From Bacteroides sp. (GTDB taxonomy: Bacteria; Bacillota; Clostridia; Oscillospirales; Ruminococcaceae), in contig JAMPHV010000001.1 in assembly GCA_023663265.1 (NCBI GenBank), forward strand, positions 29,780 to 93,779: a DNA stretch of 64,000 bases, written 5' to 3'. Under the pieces are notes generated by a model. That model worked only from the letters and a program-made list of their open reading frames with translations, searched no databases and had not been told where the DNA came from. Numbering within the stretch: position 1 is the stretch's first letter; each line of letters starts with the position of its first letter. A program made the translations under genes and the position numbers. This document shows, in pieces, positions 19,301 through 26,600 of the stretch.

Positions 19301-19528
19301 GAGCCCAACGTTATTTCGCTTTTGGAAAGCGGAAAGATAAATTATGTTATTTCCACCTCGGAAACGGGGCGCGATCCTGCCCGCGACAGCGTCAAGATGA
19401 GAAGAAAGGCTTCCGAGCGTTCTATCGCCTGTCTTACCTCTATAGATACGGCAAATGCGCTTGTTGCCTGTCTCGAAATGCACAAGTCGGTCGATGATGT
19501 GGAAATGATAGATATAACCAAGATATAA
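16319..19528 (+). CDS. carB: Carbamoyl-phosphate synthase large subunit CarB
   Basis: A full-length 1069-residue synthase with two homologous ATP-grasp halves: LMIGSGPIVIGQAAEFDYAG begins the first and VLVFGSGPIRIGQGIEFDY (about residue 560) the second. Both halves have the VEVNPR/IEVNPRSSRT active-site strand. The C-terminal MGS-like domain (from about residue 930) has FEIYATSGTASLLN and would bind allosteric nucleotides. It supplies carbamoyl phosphate for both pyrimidine and arginine synthesis; its position next to pyrC and pyrF points to pyrimidines. Confidence 0.98.
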   Translation: MPLRSDIKKVLMIGSGPIVIGQAAEFDYAGSQACRVLKQEGLEVVLVNSNPATIMTDKHMADKIYIEPLTLDCLKRIIEIEKPDSILSTLGGQTGLTMSMQLAEEGFLESHGVKLLGADPQTIHKAEDRQAFKDTMEAIGEPCIPSKVVDTLEDALDFADNVIGYPVIVRPAFTLGGTGGGIAGNENELHEIAINGLRMSPIHQILVEKCITGWKEIEFEVIRDARGNVITVCSMENFDPVGVHTGDSIVVAPAVTLSDKEYQMLRTAALNIVQALKVEGGCNCQFALHPDSFEYAVIEVNPRVSRSSALASKATGYPIAKVATRIAIGYSLDEIINQVTGKTYACFEPTIDYIVVKFPKWPFDKFVYAKKTLGTQMKATGEIMSIGTSFEAAMMKAVRSIELGMDTLSKKPFGELSDEEVLRKLSDVDVDRAFCVFEALKRGIAVETISDITKIDKWFISKLKNLKELEDWISDGELTQEKYDTAKKYCYLDKTIEALSGRSLKEWGIERRNAVYKMVDTCAAEFSADTPYFYSTYDKENEAEEFIDQHPTDKKKVLVFGSGPIRIGQGIEFDYCSVHCVWALKEMGCEAILCNNNPETVSTDFDTGDRLYFDPLTFEDVDSLIATEKPDGVVVQFGGQTAIKLTKHLQDIGANILGTSAESIDAAEDRELFDGLLERCDIPRPAGETVFTVEEALAAANRLGYPVLLRPSYVLGGQNMIIAHADSDVTEYMKIITAQKLENPVLIDKYMMGTEVEVDAICDGDDFLIPGIMEHIERAGVHSGDSISVYPAQNLTERVKKVIITYTERLAKALNVIGLVNIQYVVYDHQVYVIEVNPRSSRTVPYISKVTGVPMVDIATKIMLGHSLKEQGYASGLYPAGDYVAVKVPVFSFEKLHDVDTQLGPEMKSTGECLGIAKTFSEALYKGLIAAGFKMQYNGGVLFSVRNQDKSEIIDLASRFEALGFEIYATSGTASLLNRNMIATNFTYRINEGKEPNVISLLESGKINYVISTSETGRDPARDSVKMRRKASERSIACLTSIDTANALVACLEMHKSVDDVEMIDITKI

Positions 19529-19537
19529 GGGATTAGT

Positions 19538-20077
19538 ATGAAAATAGGCAGCATAAAAGTAAAAAGAAACTATCAGATAGCGCAGATGGCGTTGGACGCG
19601 GTCGCGGCTTTGATATTGACGGCAACGGTACAGTGCGTGATATCCTTCGGGGAGTTCATTACCTCGCAAAATCAGCTTATTTTAAGCGTCAACAGCGAGA
19701 TCAAGGGACTTGTGGTATGGCAGTGGAATCTTGTGTGGATAGCCGCTGCTGCGGCGGTGGTAGCCGTTTCCCTTGTGATGATATATAAGAATAAAAAAAT
19801 GCCGAAAAAATATATCGTTAACGAGGCGAACGCTCAAAAGTACAGCGATATAGTGATTACGGCAATAACCTGCGTTCGTATTCCCGCTCTGCTGGCGGTG
19901 TTTGAGCTTATGGCGATGCATCAGTCGATCATGACGGGAAACACTCGGGGCATATTTACTCTCCAGATACCCTTGGACATTTTGCTTTCTGTAATTATTA
20001 TACGTTTTTCCGCTCACAGGATCAAGGCTATTCAGCCTAAGCCCGAAGAAAAGGAAATAAGGATCAAGGAAAATTAA
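19538..20077 (+). CDS. Small four-helix membrane protein, unknown function
   Basis: A 179-residue protein not recognised. Four hydrophobic segments are visible at about residues 15-37, 59-83, 106-128 and 143-160, with a basic N terminus and a charged C-terminal tail (KPEEKEIRIKEN). It starts ten bases after carB and is followed 26 bases later by an acetyltransferase, so it is probably co-transcribed with the pyr genes. The four-helix layout resembles DUF2975-type proteins, but that is only a topological resemblance. No transport or enzyme motif is visible. Confidence 0.7.
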   Translation: MKIGSIKVKRNYQIAQMALDAVAALILTATVQCVISFGEFITSQNQLILSVNSEIKGLVVWQWNLVWIAAAAAVVAVSLVMIYKNKKMPKKYIVNEANAQKYSDIVITAITCVRIPALLAVFELMAMHQSIMTGNTRGIFTLQIPLDILLSVIIIRFSAHRIKAIQPKPEEKEIRIKEN

Positions 20078-20103
20078 AAAGGTATTATAGGCAGGTGAGT
20101 GGA

Positions 20104-20547
20104 ATGGATAAAAGAATCGTTGACAGTGAGATCGTGCTGGTGCCCTATTATCCCAACTACGACGTTGCGCTGGAGTGGTATCAGGATCTGCAGCTTTGCA
20201 GGCAGGTGGACAATATCGACCATGCATATTCTCTCGATATGCTTAAGGGAATGTACGGTTACTTATCCGCGCACGGAGATTGCTTCTACATAGAATACAA
20301 GGGAGTTTTGGTGGGAGACGTCACCTTGCGTGAAAACGCGGAGATAAGCATTGTTATTTGCAGGGAATATCAAAACAGGCATATCGGCAGACGGTGCGTA
20401 AGAAATATTATCGAGCTGGCTCGGGAAAAAGGATTGAAGCAGGTCGAGGCGGAAATTTACTCCTTTAACGAACAAAGCCGAAAAATGTTTACCGAATTGG
20501 GATTCGAGCATACCGAGGGGGATAGGTATGCTTTGAAAATAGATTAA
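20104..20547 (+). CDS. GNAT-family N-acetyltransferase
   Basis: A 147-residue protein with the GNAT fold: an acceptor region at the N terminus, CREYQNRHIGRRCVRNIIELA, where the Q/RxxGxG/A acetyl-CoA loop appears as RHIGRR, and NEQSRKMFTELGFE at the C terminus. The acceptor is unknown. ATG at 20104 is chosen over a GTG at 20095 because AGGTG then gives a normal spacing. Its stop codon overlaps the stop of the convergent xylanase gene. Confidence 0.85.
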   Translation: MDKRIVDSEIVLVPYYPNYDVALEWYQDLQLCRQVDNIDHAYSLDMLKGMYGYLSAHGDCFYIEYKGVLVGDVTLRENAEISIVICREYQNRHIGRRCVRNIIELAREKGLKQVEAEIYSFNEQSRKMFTELGFEHTEGDRYALKID

Positions 20548-21506
20548 AAATCGCAGATAGCGTAAAAGCTTTCTTTAGGCTCGTGATCTTCATCGAAAAG
20601 GAGCCCTCCGTTTTTCCTCCCCTCAACGGGAAAATAGTTGAGCCAACAGGTATCGTCGGCGACGCCCCAGAAGGTGACCGTTTCGATCTCGTTTTTGTAT
20701 TCGCGCAGCAGCTTGAAAAATTCCTTAAAGGTCCGCGTTTGCTTTTTATACTCTTCAAATGTGGGAGCAAGGTGCATTTCGCGGTCGCCGTAGGGATAAT
20801 TGGATATATCGTGCTCGGTTATTTGCAGTTTAAAGTCAAGGGCTGCAAATTCCTCGAGCCCTTTTTTTATTTCGTCGAAATCCACCTCGCAGTTAAGCCC
20901 CAAATGGCACTGCAAGCCTATTCCGTCGATACGCGCGCCGCTGTCTCTTATTTCCTTTACCTTTCGGATTATTTTTTTTCTTTTTTCGGGGTCAAATTCG
21001 TTGTAGTCGTTGTAGAAAAGGGGAGCGTCGGTATATTTTGCCGCGATTTTAAAGGCTTCGGCGAAATAATCCTCTCCCGCAAGCTCAAGCCACGGCGTTT
21101 TTCTTAAATATCCGCCGCGGTCGTCTATGCCCTCGTTGATGCAGTCCCAGCAGTACAGGTCGGGATAGCGCTCTGTGACCGCTTTGATGTGATTTTCAAG
21201 ACGCCGCAGAAGCTTTTCCCCGTCGGTATTTTTAAACAGCCATTCGGGGACCGCCTGATGCCATACAAAATTGTGTCCTCTTACGGGTATGCCGTTCGCT
21301 TTGGCAAAGCCGTATATTTTATCCGCGTCGGCAAAGGTAAAACGTCCCTCCTCGGGCTCGGTGTCGGCAAATTTCATGGCATTTTCGCAGGTTATGCTGT
21401 TAAAATGCTTCAAAATAAGCTCGCGGCAGGTATCAACATTTTCCATGTTAACGGCTGCGCCTATTTTAAAGTAATCCTTGTATATTTCCTTTAAGCTGAA
21501 TTCCAT
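20544..21506 (-). CDS. GH10 endo-1,4-beta-xylanase, intracellular
   Basis: A 320-residue TIM-barrel glycosidase with no signal peptide, no binding module and no anchor. Family 10 landmarks are GHNFVWHQAVPEWL, WDCINEG with the acid/base Glu at about residue 125 (usual form WDVVNEA), and ITEHD with the nucleophile Glu at about residue 231 (usual form ITELD). Without a signal it probably cuts short xylo-oligosaccharides taken up by the cell rather than polymer. It is alone on the minus strand between two plus-strand operons and shares overlapping stops with the acetyltransferase gene. AAAAGGAGAA precedes the ATG. Confidence 0.93.
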   Translation of the reverse strand: MEFSLKEIYKDYFKIGAAVNMENVDTCRELILKHFNSITCENAMKFADTEPEEGRFTFADADKIYGFAKANGIPVRGHNFVWHQAVPEWLFKNTDGEKLLRRLENHIKAVTERYPDLYCWDCINEGIDDRGGYLRKTPWLELAGEDYFAEAFKIAAKYTDAPLFYNDYNEFDPEKRKKIIRKVKEIRDSGARIDGIGLQCHLGLNCEVDFDEIKKGLEEFAALDFKLQITEHDISNYPYGDREMHLAPTFEEYKKQTRTFKEFFKLLREYKNEIETVTFWGVADDTCWLNYFPVEGRKNGGLLFDEDHEPKESFYAICDF

Positions 21507-21530
21507 TTTGCGTTCTCCTTTTTTTATTTT

Positions 21531-21559
21531 ATCTTAACATAAAAAACGGCGGAGAACAA
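21531..21559 (-). promoter_or_regulatory. Promoter for the GH10 xylanase
   Basis: On the minus strand TTGTTC (21554-21559) and TAAGAT (21531-21536) are 17 bases apart, and TG at the extended position gives TGTTAAGAT. Transcription would start about 20 bases before the ATG. Confidence 0.55.
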
Positions 21560-21667
21560 GGGCGGAAATTTTAACAAAATTTAAGGTACAGTATTGGAGC
21601 AAGTTTTTGATTCTGTTTCAGCTTATGTATTTTTGGGCTGTAAAAAGTAAAAAACAAAAATTTTATG

Positions 21668-21692
21668 TTTACCTATTGACAAGGTAGGTAAA
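21668..21692 (+). promoter_or_regulatory. Operator 1: inverted repeat over the -35 of the cys/Fe-S operon
   Basis: TTTACCTA (21668-21675) and TAGGTAAA (21685-21692) are perfect 8-base inverted arms around a 9-base centre that contains the -35 hexamer. Binding here would block RNA polymerase. The dyad size suits a dimeric Rrf2 regulator, and one is the last gene of the operon. Confidence 0.7.
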
Positions 21693-21704
21693 ATATGCTA
21701 TAAT
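21676..21704 (+). promoter_or_regulatory. Consensus promoter of the metY-to-Rrf2 operon
   Basis: TTGACA (21676-21681) and TATAAT (21699-21704) with a 17-base spacer are a perfect consensus, as expected for a strong promoter that needs repression. The start would be near 21711. Confidence 0.93.
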
Positions 21705-21707
21705 ACG

Positions 21708-21733
21708 TTTAACCTACTAAAAAGGTAGTTAAA
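21708..21733 (+). promoter_or_regulatory. Operator 2: imperfect inverted repeat over the transcription start
   Basis: TTTAACCTAC (21708-21717) and GGTAGTTAAA (21724-21733) form an imperfect dyad with the same ACCTA/TAGGT-like half-sites as operator 1. It covers the predicted start, so the two sites bracket the promoter. Confidence 0.55.
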
Positions 21734-21763
21734 TAAAAAAAACAAAACGAAAGGAAAAATATT

Positions 21764-23050
21764 ATGAGCAGCTATAAATTTGAAACGCTTCAGCTTCATG
21801 TAGGACAGGAGCAGCCCGATCCCGCAACGGACGCGAGAGCGGTGCCCATTTATCAGACCACCTCTTATGTGTTTAAAAATTCCGCGCATGCCGCGGCGAG
21901 GTTCGGATTGGCGGACGCGGGCAATATTTACGGAAGACTTACCAATTCAACGCAGGACGTGCTTGAAAAGAGAATAGCGGCGCTGGAGGGCGGTACCGCC
22001 GCTTTGGCGTTAGCTTCGGGAGCGGCGGCTATCACATACGCCATTGAGGCGCTTGCTCCCGACGGGGGACATATCGTTTCTCAAAAGACCATTTACGGCG
22101 GAAGCTATAATCTGTTTGAGCATACGCTTCCTCATTACGGAATCACCACCACCTTTGTTGACGCCCATGATCTGACCGAGCTGGAAAATGCCATTCAAGA
22201 CAATACACGGGCTGTATTTTTGGAAACCCTCGGAAATCCCAACAGCGATATTCCCGATATCGACGCCATAGCGGAGATAGCGCATAAACACGGCTTGCCC
22301 CTGGTCATTGACAATACCTTCGGTACTCCGTATCTTATAAGACCCATCGAGCATGGGGCGGATATTGTCGTTCACTCCGCCACCAAGTTTATCGGCGGTC
22401 ACGGAACCACTCTTGGCGGAATTATCGTTGATTCGGGAAAATTCGACTGGAAGGGCAGCGGAAAATATCCCGCAATAGCCGAGCCCAATCCCAGCTATCA
22501 CGGCGTTTCCTTTGCCGAGGCAGCGGGTCCCGCTGCTTTTGTTACATACATAAGGGCTATCCTGCTTCGCGATATGGGCGCCGCTATTTCTCCCTTTAAC
22601 GCTTTTTTGCTCTTGCAGGGCGTGGAAACTCTGTCGCTTCGGCTTGAACGTCACGCGGAAAATACTAAAAGGGTAGTTGAATATCTTTCAAAGCACCCGC
22701 TGGTCGAGAGGGTAAATCACCCGTCGCTGCCCGATCACCCCGACAACGCTTTATACAAAAAATATTTCCCCAACGGCGGCGCTTCTATTTTTACCTTTGA
22801 TATAAAGGGCGGACAGGAGGAAGCGCACAGGTTTATCGATAATCTTAAGATTTTTTCTCTGCTTGCCAACGTGGCGGACGTCAAAAGCCTTGTTATCCAC
22901 CCCGCCACCACTACTCACTCTCAGCTTACTGACAGCGAGCTTAAGGAGCAGGGGATAAACAGAAACACGATCCGTCTTTCAATAGGCACGGAGCATATTG
23001 ACGATATTATCGCGGATCTTGAGAACGGCTTTAATGCGCTTAAGCAATAA
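21764..23050 (+). CDS. metY: O-acetylhomoserine aminocarboxypropyltransferase / cysteine synthase MetY
   Basis: A 428-residue PLP enzyme of the Cys/Met metabolism family. It joins sulfide or methanethiol to O-acetylhomoserine, giving homocysteine or methionine. Visible are FETLQLHVGQEQPDPATDARAVP at the N terminus, YGRLTNSTQDVLE, and the PLP lysine in HSATKFIGGHG (about residue 210). The length fits MetY rather than the shorter MetB/MetC. It opens a seven-gene sulfur and Fe-S operon behind a consensus promoter. GAAAGGAAA precedes the ATG. Confidence 0.93.
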   Translation: MSSYKFETLQLHVGQEQPDPATDARAVPIYQTTSYVFKNSAHAAARFGLADAGNIYGRLTNSTQDVLEKRIAALEGGTAALALASGAAAITYAIEALAPDGGHIVSQKTIYGGSYNLFEHTLPHYGITTTFVDAHDLTELENAIQDNTRAVFLETLGNPNSDIPDIDAIAEIAHKHGLPLVIDNTFGTPYLIRPIEHGADIVVHSATKFIGGHGTTLGGIIVDSGKFDWKGSGKYPAIAEPNPSYHGVSFAEAAGPAAFVTYIRAILLRDMGAAISPFNAFLLLQGVETLSLRLERHAENTKRVVEYLSKHPLVERVNHPSLPDHPDNALYKKYFPNGGASIFTFDIKGGQEEAHRFIDNLKIFSLLANVADVKSLVIHPATTTHSQLTDSELKEQGINRNTIRLSIGTEHIDDIIADLENGFNALKQ

Positions 23051-23071
23051 CGAGAGAAAGGAAAATATATT

Positions 23072-24004
23072 ATGTCAAGCATTTATACCTCCGCCGATCA
23101 GCTTATCGGAAAAACTCCGCTTTTGGAGCTTGTCCATATTGAAAAGGAGCTTGGACTTAAGGCGCGGATAGCGGCGAAGCTCGAGTATTTTAATCCCGCG
23201 GGATCGGTAAAGGACCGTATAGCCAAGGCTATGATAGATGAAGCCGAGAAAAGCGGAGAATTAAAGCAGGGCTCCGTTATTATCGAGCCTACCTCGGGAA
23301 ATACGGGTATTGGGCTTGCTTCCGTTGCGGCGGCAAGAGGGTACCGTCTGATAATAGTTATGCCCGAAACGATGTCCGTGGAGCGGCGTCAGATAATGAA
23401 GGCTTACGGCGCGGAGCTGGTGCTGACCGAGGGCGCGAAGGGCATGAAGGGAGCCATTGCAAGGGCTGAGGAGTTAGCGGCGGAGATACCCGACAGCTTT
23501 ATAGCGGGGCAGTTCGTAAATCCCGCCAATCCCAAGGCGCATTATGACGCTACCGGACCCGAGATATTTAACGACACGGACGGTGAGGTGGATATTTTTG
23601 TTTCGGGCGTGGGAACGGGCGGCACCGTTACGGGCGTCGGAAGATATCTTAAGGAAAAAAAGCCGAACGTTAAGGTCGTTGCAGTTGAACCGCAGGATTC
23701 TGCCGTATTGTCAACGGGAGTTTCTGGAGCCCATAAAATACAGGGCATAGGAGCGGGCTTTGTGCCCGAGGTGCTGGACACAAGCATTTACGACGAGGTA
23801 ATAACGGTAAGCAATGAGGACGCTTTTAAGACAGGCAGGCTTATCGGTAAAAAGGAAGGCGTATTGGTGGGTATTTCCTCGGGAGCGGCGGCATATGCCG
23901 CCATAGAGCTTGCAAAAAGACCCGAAAACGAGGGAAAGACCATTGTGGTGATTTTGCCCGATACGGGAGACAGATATTTGTCTACCGAGCTGTTTGCCGA
24001 ATAG
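23072..24004 (+). CDS. cysK: Cysteine synthase A (O-acetylserine sulfhydrylase)
   Basis: A 310-residue PLP enzyme that makes cysteine from O-acetylserine and sulfide. [11 protein letters not shown] carries the PLP lysine (about residue 45), [10 protein letters not shown] the substrate loop, and [15 protein letters not shown] the phosphate-binding loop. The C-terminal SSGAAAYAA and [11 protein letters not shown] are typical CysK. It starts 21 bases after metY; together they supply cysteine to the desulfurase encoded next. Confidence 0.96.
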   Translation: MSSIYTSADQLIGKTPLLELVHIEKELGLKARIAAKLEYFNPAGSVKDRIAKAMIDEAEKSGELKQGSVIIEPTSGNTGIGLASVAAARGYRLIIVMPETMSVERRQIMKAYGAELVLTEGAKGMKGAIARAEELAAEIPDSFIAGQFVNPANPKAHYDATGPEIFNDTDGEVDIFVSGVGTGGTVTGVGRYLKEKKPNVKVVAVEPQDSAVLSTGVSGAHKIQGIGAGFVPEVLDTSIYDEVITVSNEDAFKTGRLIGKKEGVLVGISSGAAAYAAIELAKRPENEGKTIVVILPDTGDRYLSTELFAE

Positions 24005-24031
24005 ATCACAACGAGGAGGTAAAACGCTGAT

Positions 24032-25222
24032 ATGATGTCGGTATACGCGGATAATGCCGCGACTGCGAAAATGAGCCGCAGGTCGGTGGAAGCGATGCTC
24101 CCGTATATGGAAAAGGTGTACGGGAATCCGTCCAGTCTTCATTCGGAGGGACAGAGAGCAAAGGAAGCGTTAGAGGAGGCGAGAGAACGGATCGCCTCCT
24201 GCTTCGGCTGTTCTCCGAGGGAGATATACTTCACCTCCTGCGGCAGCGAGTCTGACAATCAAGCGATTGTTTCCGCCGCCGAGGCAGGCGCCAAAAAAGG
24301 AAAAAAGCATATTATCTCAACAGCCTTCGAGCATCATGCCGTTTTGCATACGTTGGACAAGTTAAAAAAACAGGGCTTTGAGATAGAGCTTCTCGAGGTT
24401 CACTCCAACGGCAATATTACTTCCGAAGAGGTCGAAAGGGCGATCCGTGAGGATACCTGTCTTGTAACGGTTATGTACGCCAACAACGAGATAGGGTCGG
24501 TGCTTCCCATTGCGGATATCGGAAAGGTTTGCCGTGAAAAGGGCGTTTTGTTCCACACGGACGCGGTGCAGGCGGCGGGACATATTAAAATAGACGTAAG
24601 GGAGCAAAATATAGATATGCTTTCCTTTTCGGCGCATAAATTTCACGGTCCAAAGGGGATAGGCGGTCTTTACGCCAAGAAAGGCACAGCCTTGACAAGT
24701 ATTATAGAGGGCGGCGCGCAGGAGAGAGGAAAGCGCGCGGGAACCGAGAATATTCCCGCAGTGGTCGGAATGGCGGCGGCGCTGGCGGATATTTGCGAAA
24801 GGATAGACGAGAACGCCGCGAAAATTTCCGCTTTAAGGAACAGACTGATCAAGGGTCTGTCTGAAATTCCTCACTCGGCTTTGAACGGCGATCCCGTAAA
24901 TAGACTGCCCGCCAATGTGAATTTTTGCTTTGAGGGCATTGAGGGAGAGAGCCTCCTGCTGCTTTTGGACGCAAGGGGAATATGCGCTTCCTCGGGCTCG
25001 GCGTGTACCTCGGGTTCTCTCGATCCAAGCCACGTGCTGTTGGCGATAGGACGTACCCACGAGATAGCTCACGGCTCTCTTCGGCTTAGCCTTTCCGAGG
25101 ATAACACCGACGAAGAGGTCGATTATATGCTTGAGGAGATACCGAAGGTCGTGGAATATCTGAGGAATATGTCGCCGCTGTGGAGAGACAAGGTCAGCGG
25201 CAAGAAGGAATTTATTCTTTGA
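24032..25222 (+). CDS. nifS: Cysteine desulfurase NifS/IscS type
   Basis: A 396-residue PLP enzyme that removes sulfur from cysteine as a protein persulfide. The PLP lysine is in SFSAHKFHGPKG (about residue 203) and the sulfur-carrying Cys in SSGSACTSGS (about residue 325), which is the class I (NifS/IscS) signature. YADNAATA and SGSESDNQ-like CGSESDNQ are also present. AGGAGG precedes the first of two adjacent ATGs. It sits between cysK and nifU, so it links cysteine supply to cluster assembly. Confidence 0.95.
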   Translation: MMSVYADNAATAKMSRRSVEAMLPYMEKVYGNPSSLHSEGQRAKEALEEARERIASCFGCSPREIYFTSCGSESDNQAIVSAAEAGAKKGKKHIISTAFEHHAVLHTLDKLKKQGFEIELLEVHSNGNITSEEVERAIREDTCLVTVMYANNEIGSVLPIADIGKVCREKGVLFHTDAVQAAGHIKIDVREQNIDMLSFSAHKFHGPKGIGGLYAKKGTALTSIIEGGAQERGKRAGTENIPAVVGMAAALADICERIDENAAKISALRNRLIKGLSEIPHSALNGDPVNRLPANVNFCFEGIEGESLLLLLDARGICASSGSACTSGSLDPSHVLLAIGRTHEIAHGSLRLSLSEDNTDEEVDYMLEEIPKVVEYLRNMSPLWRDKVSGKKEFIL

Positions 25223-25245
25223 CACTTTATGAAAGGAATACAAGA

Positions 25246-25686
25246 ATGGCTTTATACAGCGAAAAGGTAATGGATCACTTCACCAACCCCCGCAACGTGG
25301 GAACGATCGAGGACGCGGACGGAGTTGGAGAGGTCGGCAACGCCAAATGCGGCGATATTATGAAAATTTACCTTAAAATTTCCGACGACGTTATTTCCGA
25401 TGTTAAATTTGAGACCTTCGGCTGCGGCTCCGCTATTGCTTCAAGCTCCATGGCTACCGAAATGATAAAGGGTAAACCCTTGTCGGAGGCGTTACAGCTT
25501 TCAAATAAGGCTGTGGCAGAGGCGCTTGACGGTCTTCCCGCGCATAAAATGCACTGCTCGGTGTTGGCGGAGGAGGCTATAAAGGCGGCGGTCAAGGATT
25601 ATTACGACAAAAACGGTATAGAGTATGACAAGTGTCAGTTTGCGGACTGCGAAGACTGCGCTCATTGTCACGAACAGGCGGAATAA
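25246..25686 (+). CDS. nifU: Fe-S cluster assembly scaffold, NifU N-terminal/IscU type, with extra Cys tail
   Basis: A 146-residue scaffold on which new Fe-S clusters form. The three ligand cysteines are visible as C35 (NAKCGD, with D37), C60 (FGCGSA) and C104 (MHCSVLA). Odd is the C terminus: residues 130-141 hold four more cysteines in a C-x4-C-x2-C-x2-C pattern (CQFADCEDCAHC), a possible second metal site absent from classic IscU. ATG at 25246 follows GAAAGGAA; an in-frame ATG at 25180 lies inside nifS. It ends two bases before nadA. Confidence 0.94.
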   Translation: MALYSEKVMDHFTNPRNVGTIEDADGVGEVGNAKCGDIMKIYLKISDDVISDVKFETFGCGSAIASSSMATEMIKGKPLSEALQLSNKAVAEALDGLPAHKMHCSVLAEEAIKAAVKDYYDKNGIEYDKCQFADCEDCAHCHEQAE

Positions 25687-25688
25687 AA

Positions 25689-26600
25689 ATGACGGTTTAT
25701 GAAGCTCAACAAAAAATATCGGAAATCAAAAACCGCAGCAATATTTATATTTTGGCGCACAGCTATCAGGCAAGAGAAATAACCGAAATCGCGGATTTCG
25801 TCGGGGATTCGTTTGCGCTCAGCAAGAGGGCTTCCGCAATAGAAAACAAAAGGGTAATTATGTGCGGTGTTCGGTTTATGGCTGAAACCGTCAAGATAAT
25901 GTCTCCCGATAAGGAGGTAGTTCTTGCCAACGGAGAGGCGGGCTGTCCAATGGCTGAGCAAATGGATAAGGAGCTCATCGAAGAGGTCAAAAGGCAGTAC
26001 CCCGATTATACGGTCGCGGCATATATAAATACCACCGCCGAGCTTAAAACGGTTTGCGACGTATGCGTTACCTCGTCCTCAGCGGTGGATATTATCAGAA
26101 AGCTCGACAACGACAAAATTTTGTTTATTCCCGACTGTAATTTAGGCGATTGGGTATCAAGGCAAATCCCGAATAAGACCTTTAAGCTTTTACGGGGAGG
26201 CTGTCCCATTCACTCAAGGGTTTCGGCGTCCGACGCTGATAAAGCAAGGGCTTCTCACCCGAACGCCGAGCTGCTCGTTCACCCCGAATGTAAATTCGAG
26301 GTAGTTAAGCGCGCGGATCACGTGGGTTCAACGTCCGATATCATAAATTACGCAAAAAATTCGGAATGCCGCGAGTTTATTATCGGAACGGAGATAAGCA
26401 TCGCCGAGCATTTGCGCTATGAATGTCCCGACAAGAAATTTTATCCGCTTTCAAAGGAGCTGATCTGTCCCAATATGAAGCTTACGTCCTTACCCGACGT
26501 GCTTGAGGCGGTAAGCGGCGGCGGAGAAAAAATCGAGCTGCCCTCGGATACGATAAATGCGGCTCGAAAATGTATAGACAGAATGATAGAATTAGGATGA
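25689..26600 (+). CDS. nadA: Quinolinate synthase NadA
   Basis: A 303-residue [4Fe-4S] enzyme that condenses iminoaspartate with dihydroxyacetone phosphate to quinolinate for NAD synthesis. YILAHSYQ at the N terminus, GVRFMAETVKI, and probable cluster cysteines C86 (AGCPMA), C172 (GGCPIH) and C250 (LICPNMK) are visible. ATG at 25689 follows nifU by two bases; an earlier in-frame ATG lies inside nifU. The usual partners nadB and nadC are not in this operon, so nadA is here probably as an Fe-S client rather than as part of a nad operon. Confidence 0.94.
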   Translation: MTVYEAQQKISEIKNRSNIYILAHSYQAREITEIADFVGDSFALSKRASAIENKRVIMCGVRFMAETVKIMSPDKEVVLANGEAGCPMAEQMDKELIEEVKRQYPDYTVAAYINTTAELKTVCDVCVTSSSAVDIIRKLDNDKILFIPDCNLGDWVSRQIPNKTFKLLRGGCPIHSRVSASDADKARASHPNAELLVHPECKFEVVKRADHVGSTSDIINYAKNSECREFIIGTEISIAEHLRYECPDKKFYPLSKELICPNMKLTSLPDVLEAVSGGGEKIELPSDTINAARKCIDRMIELG

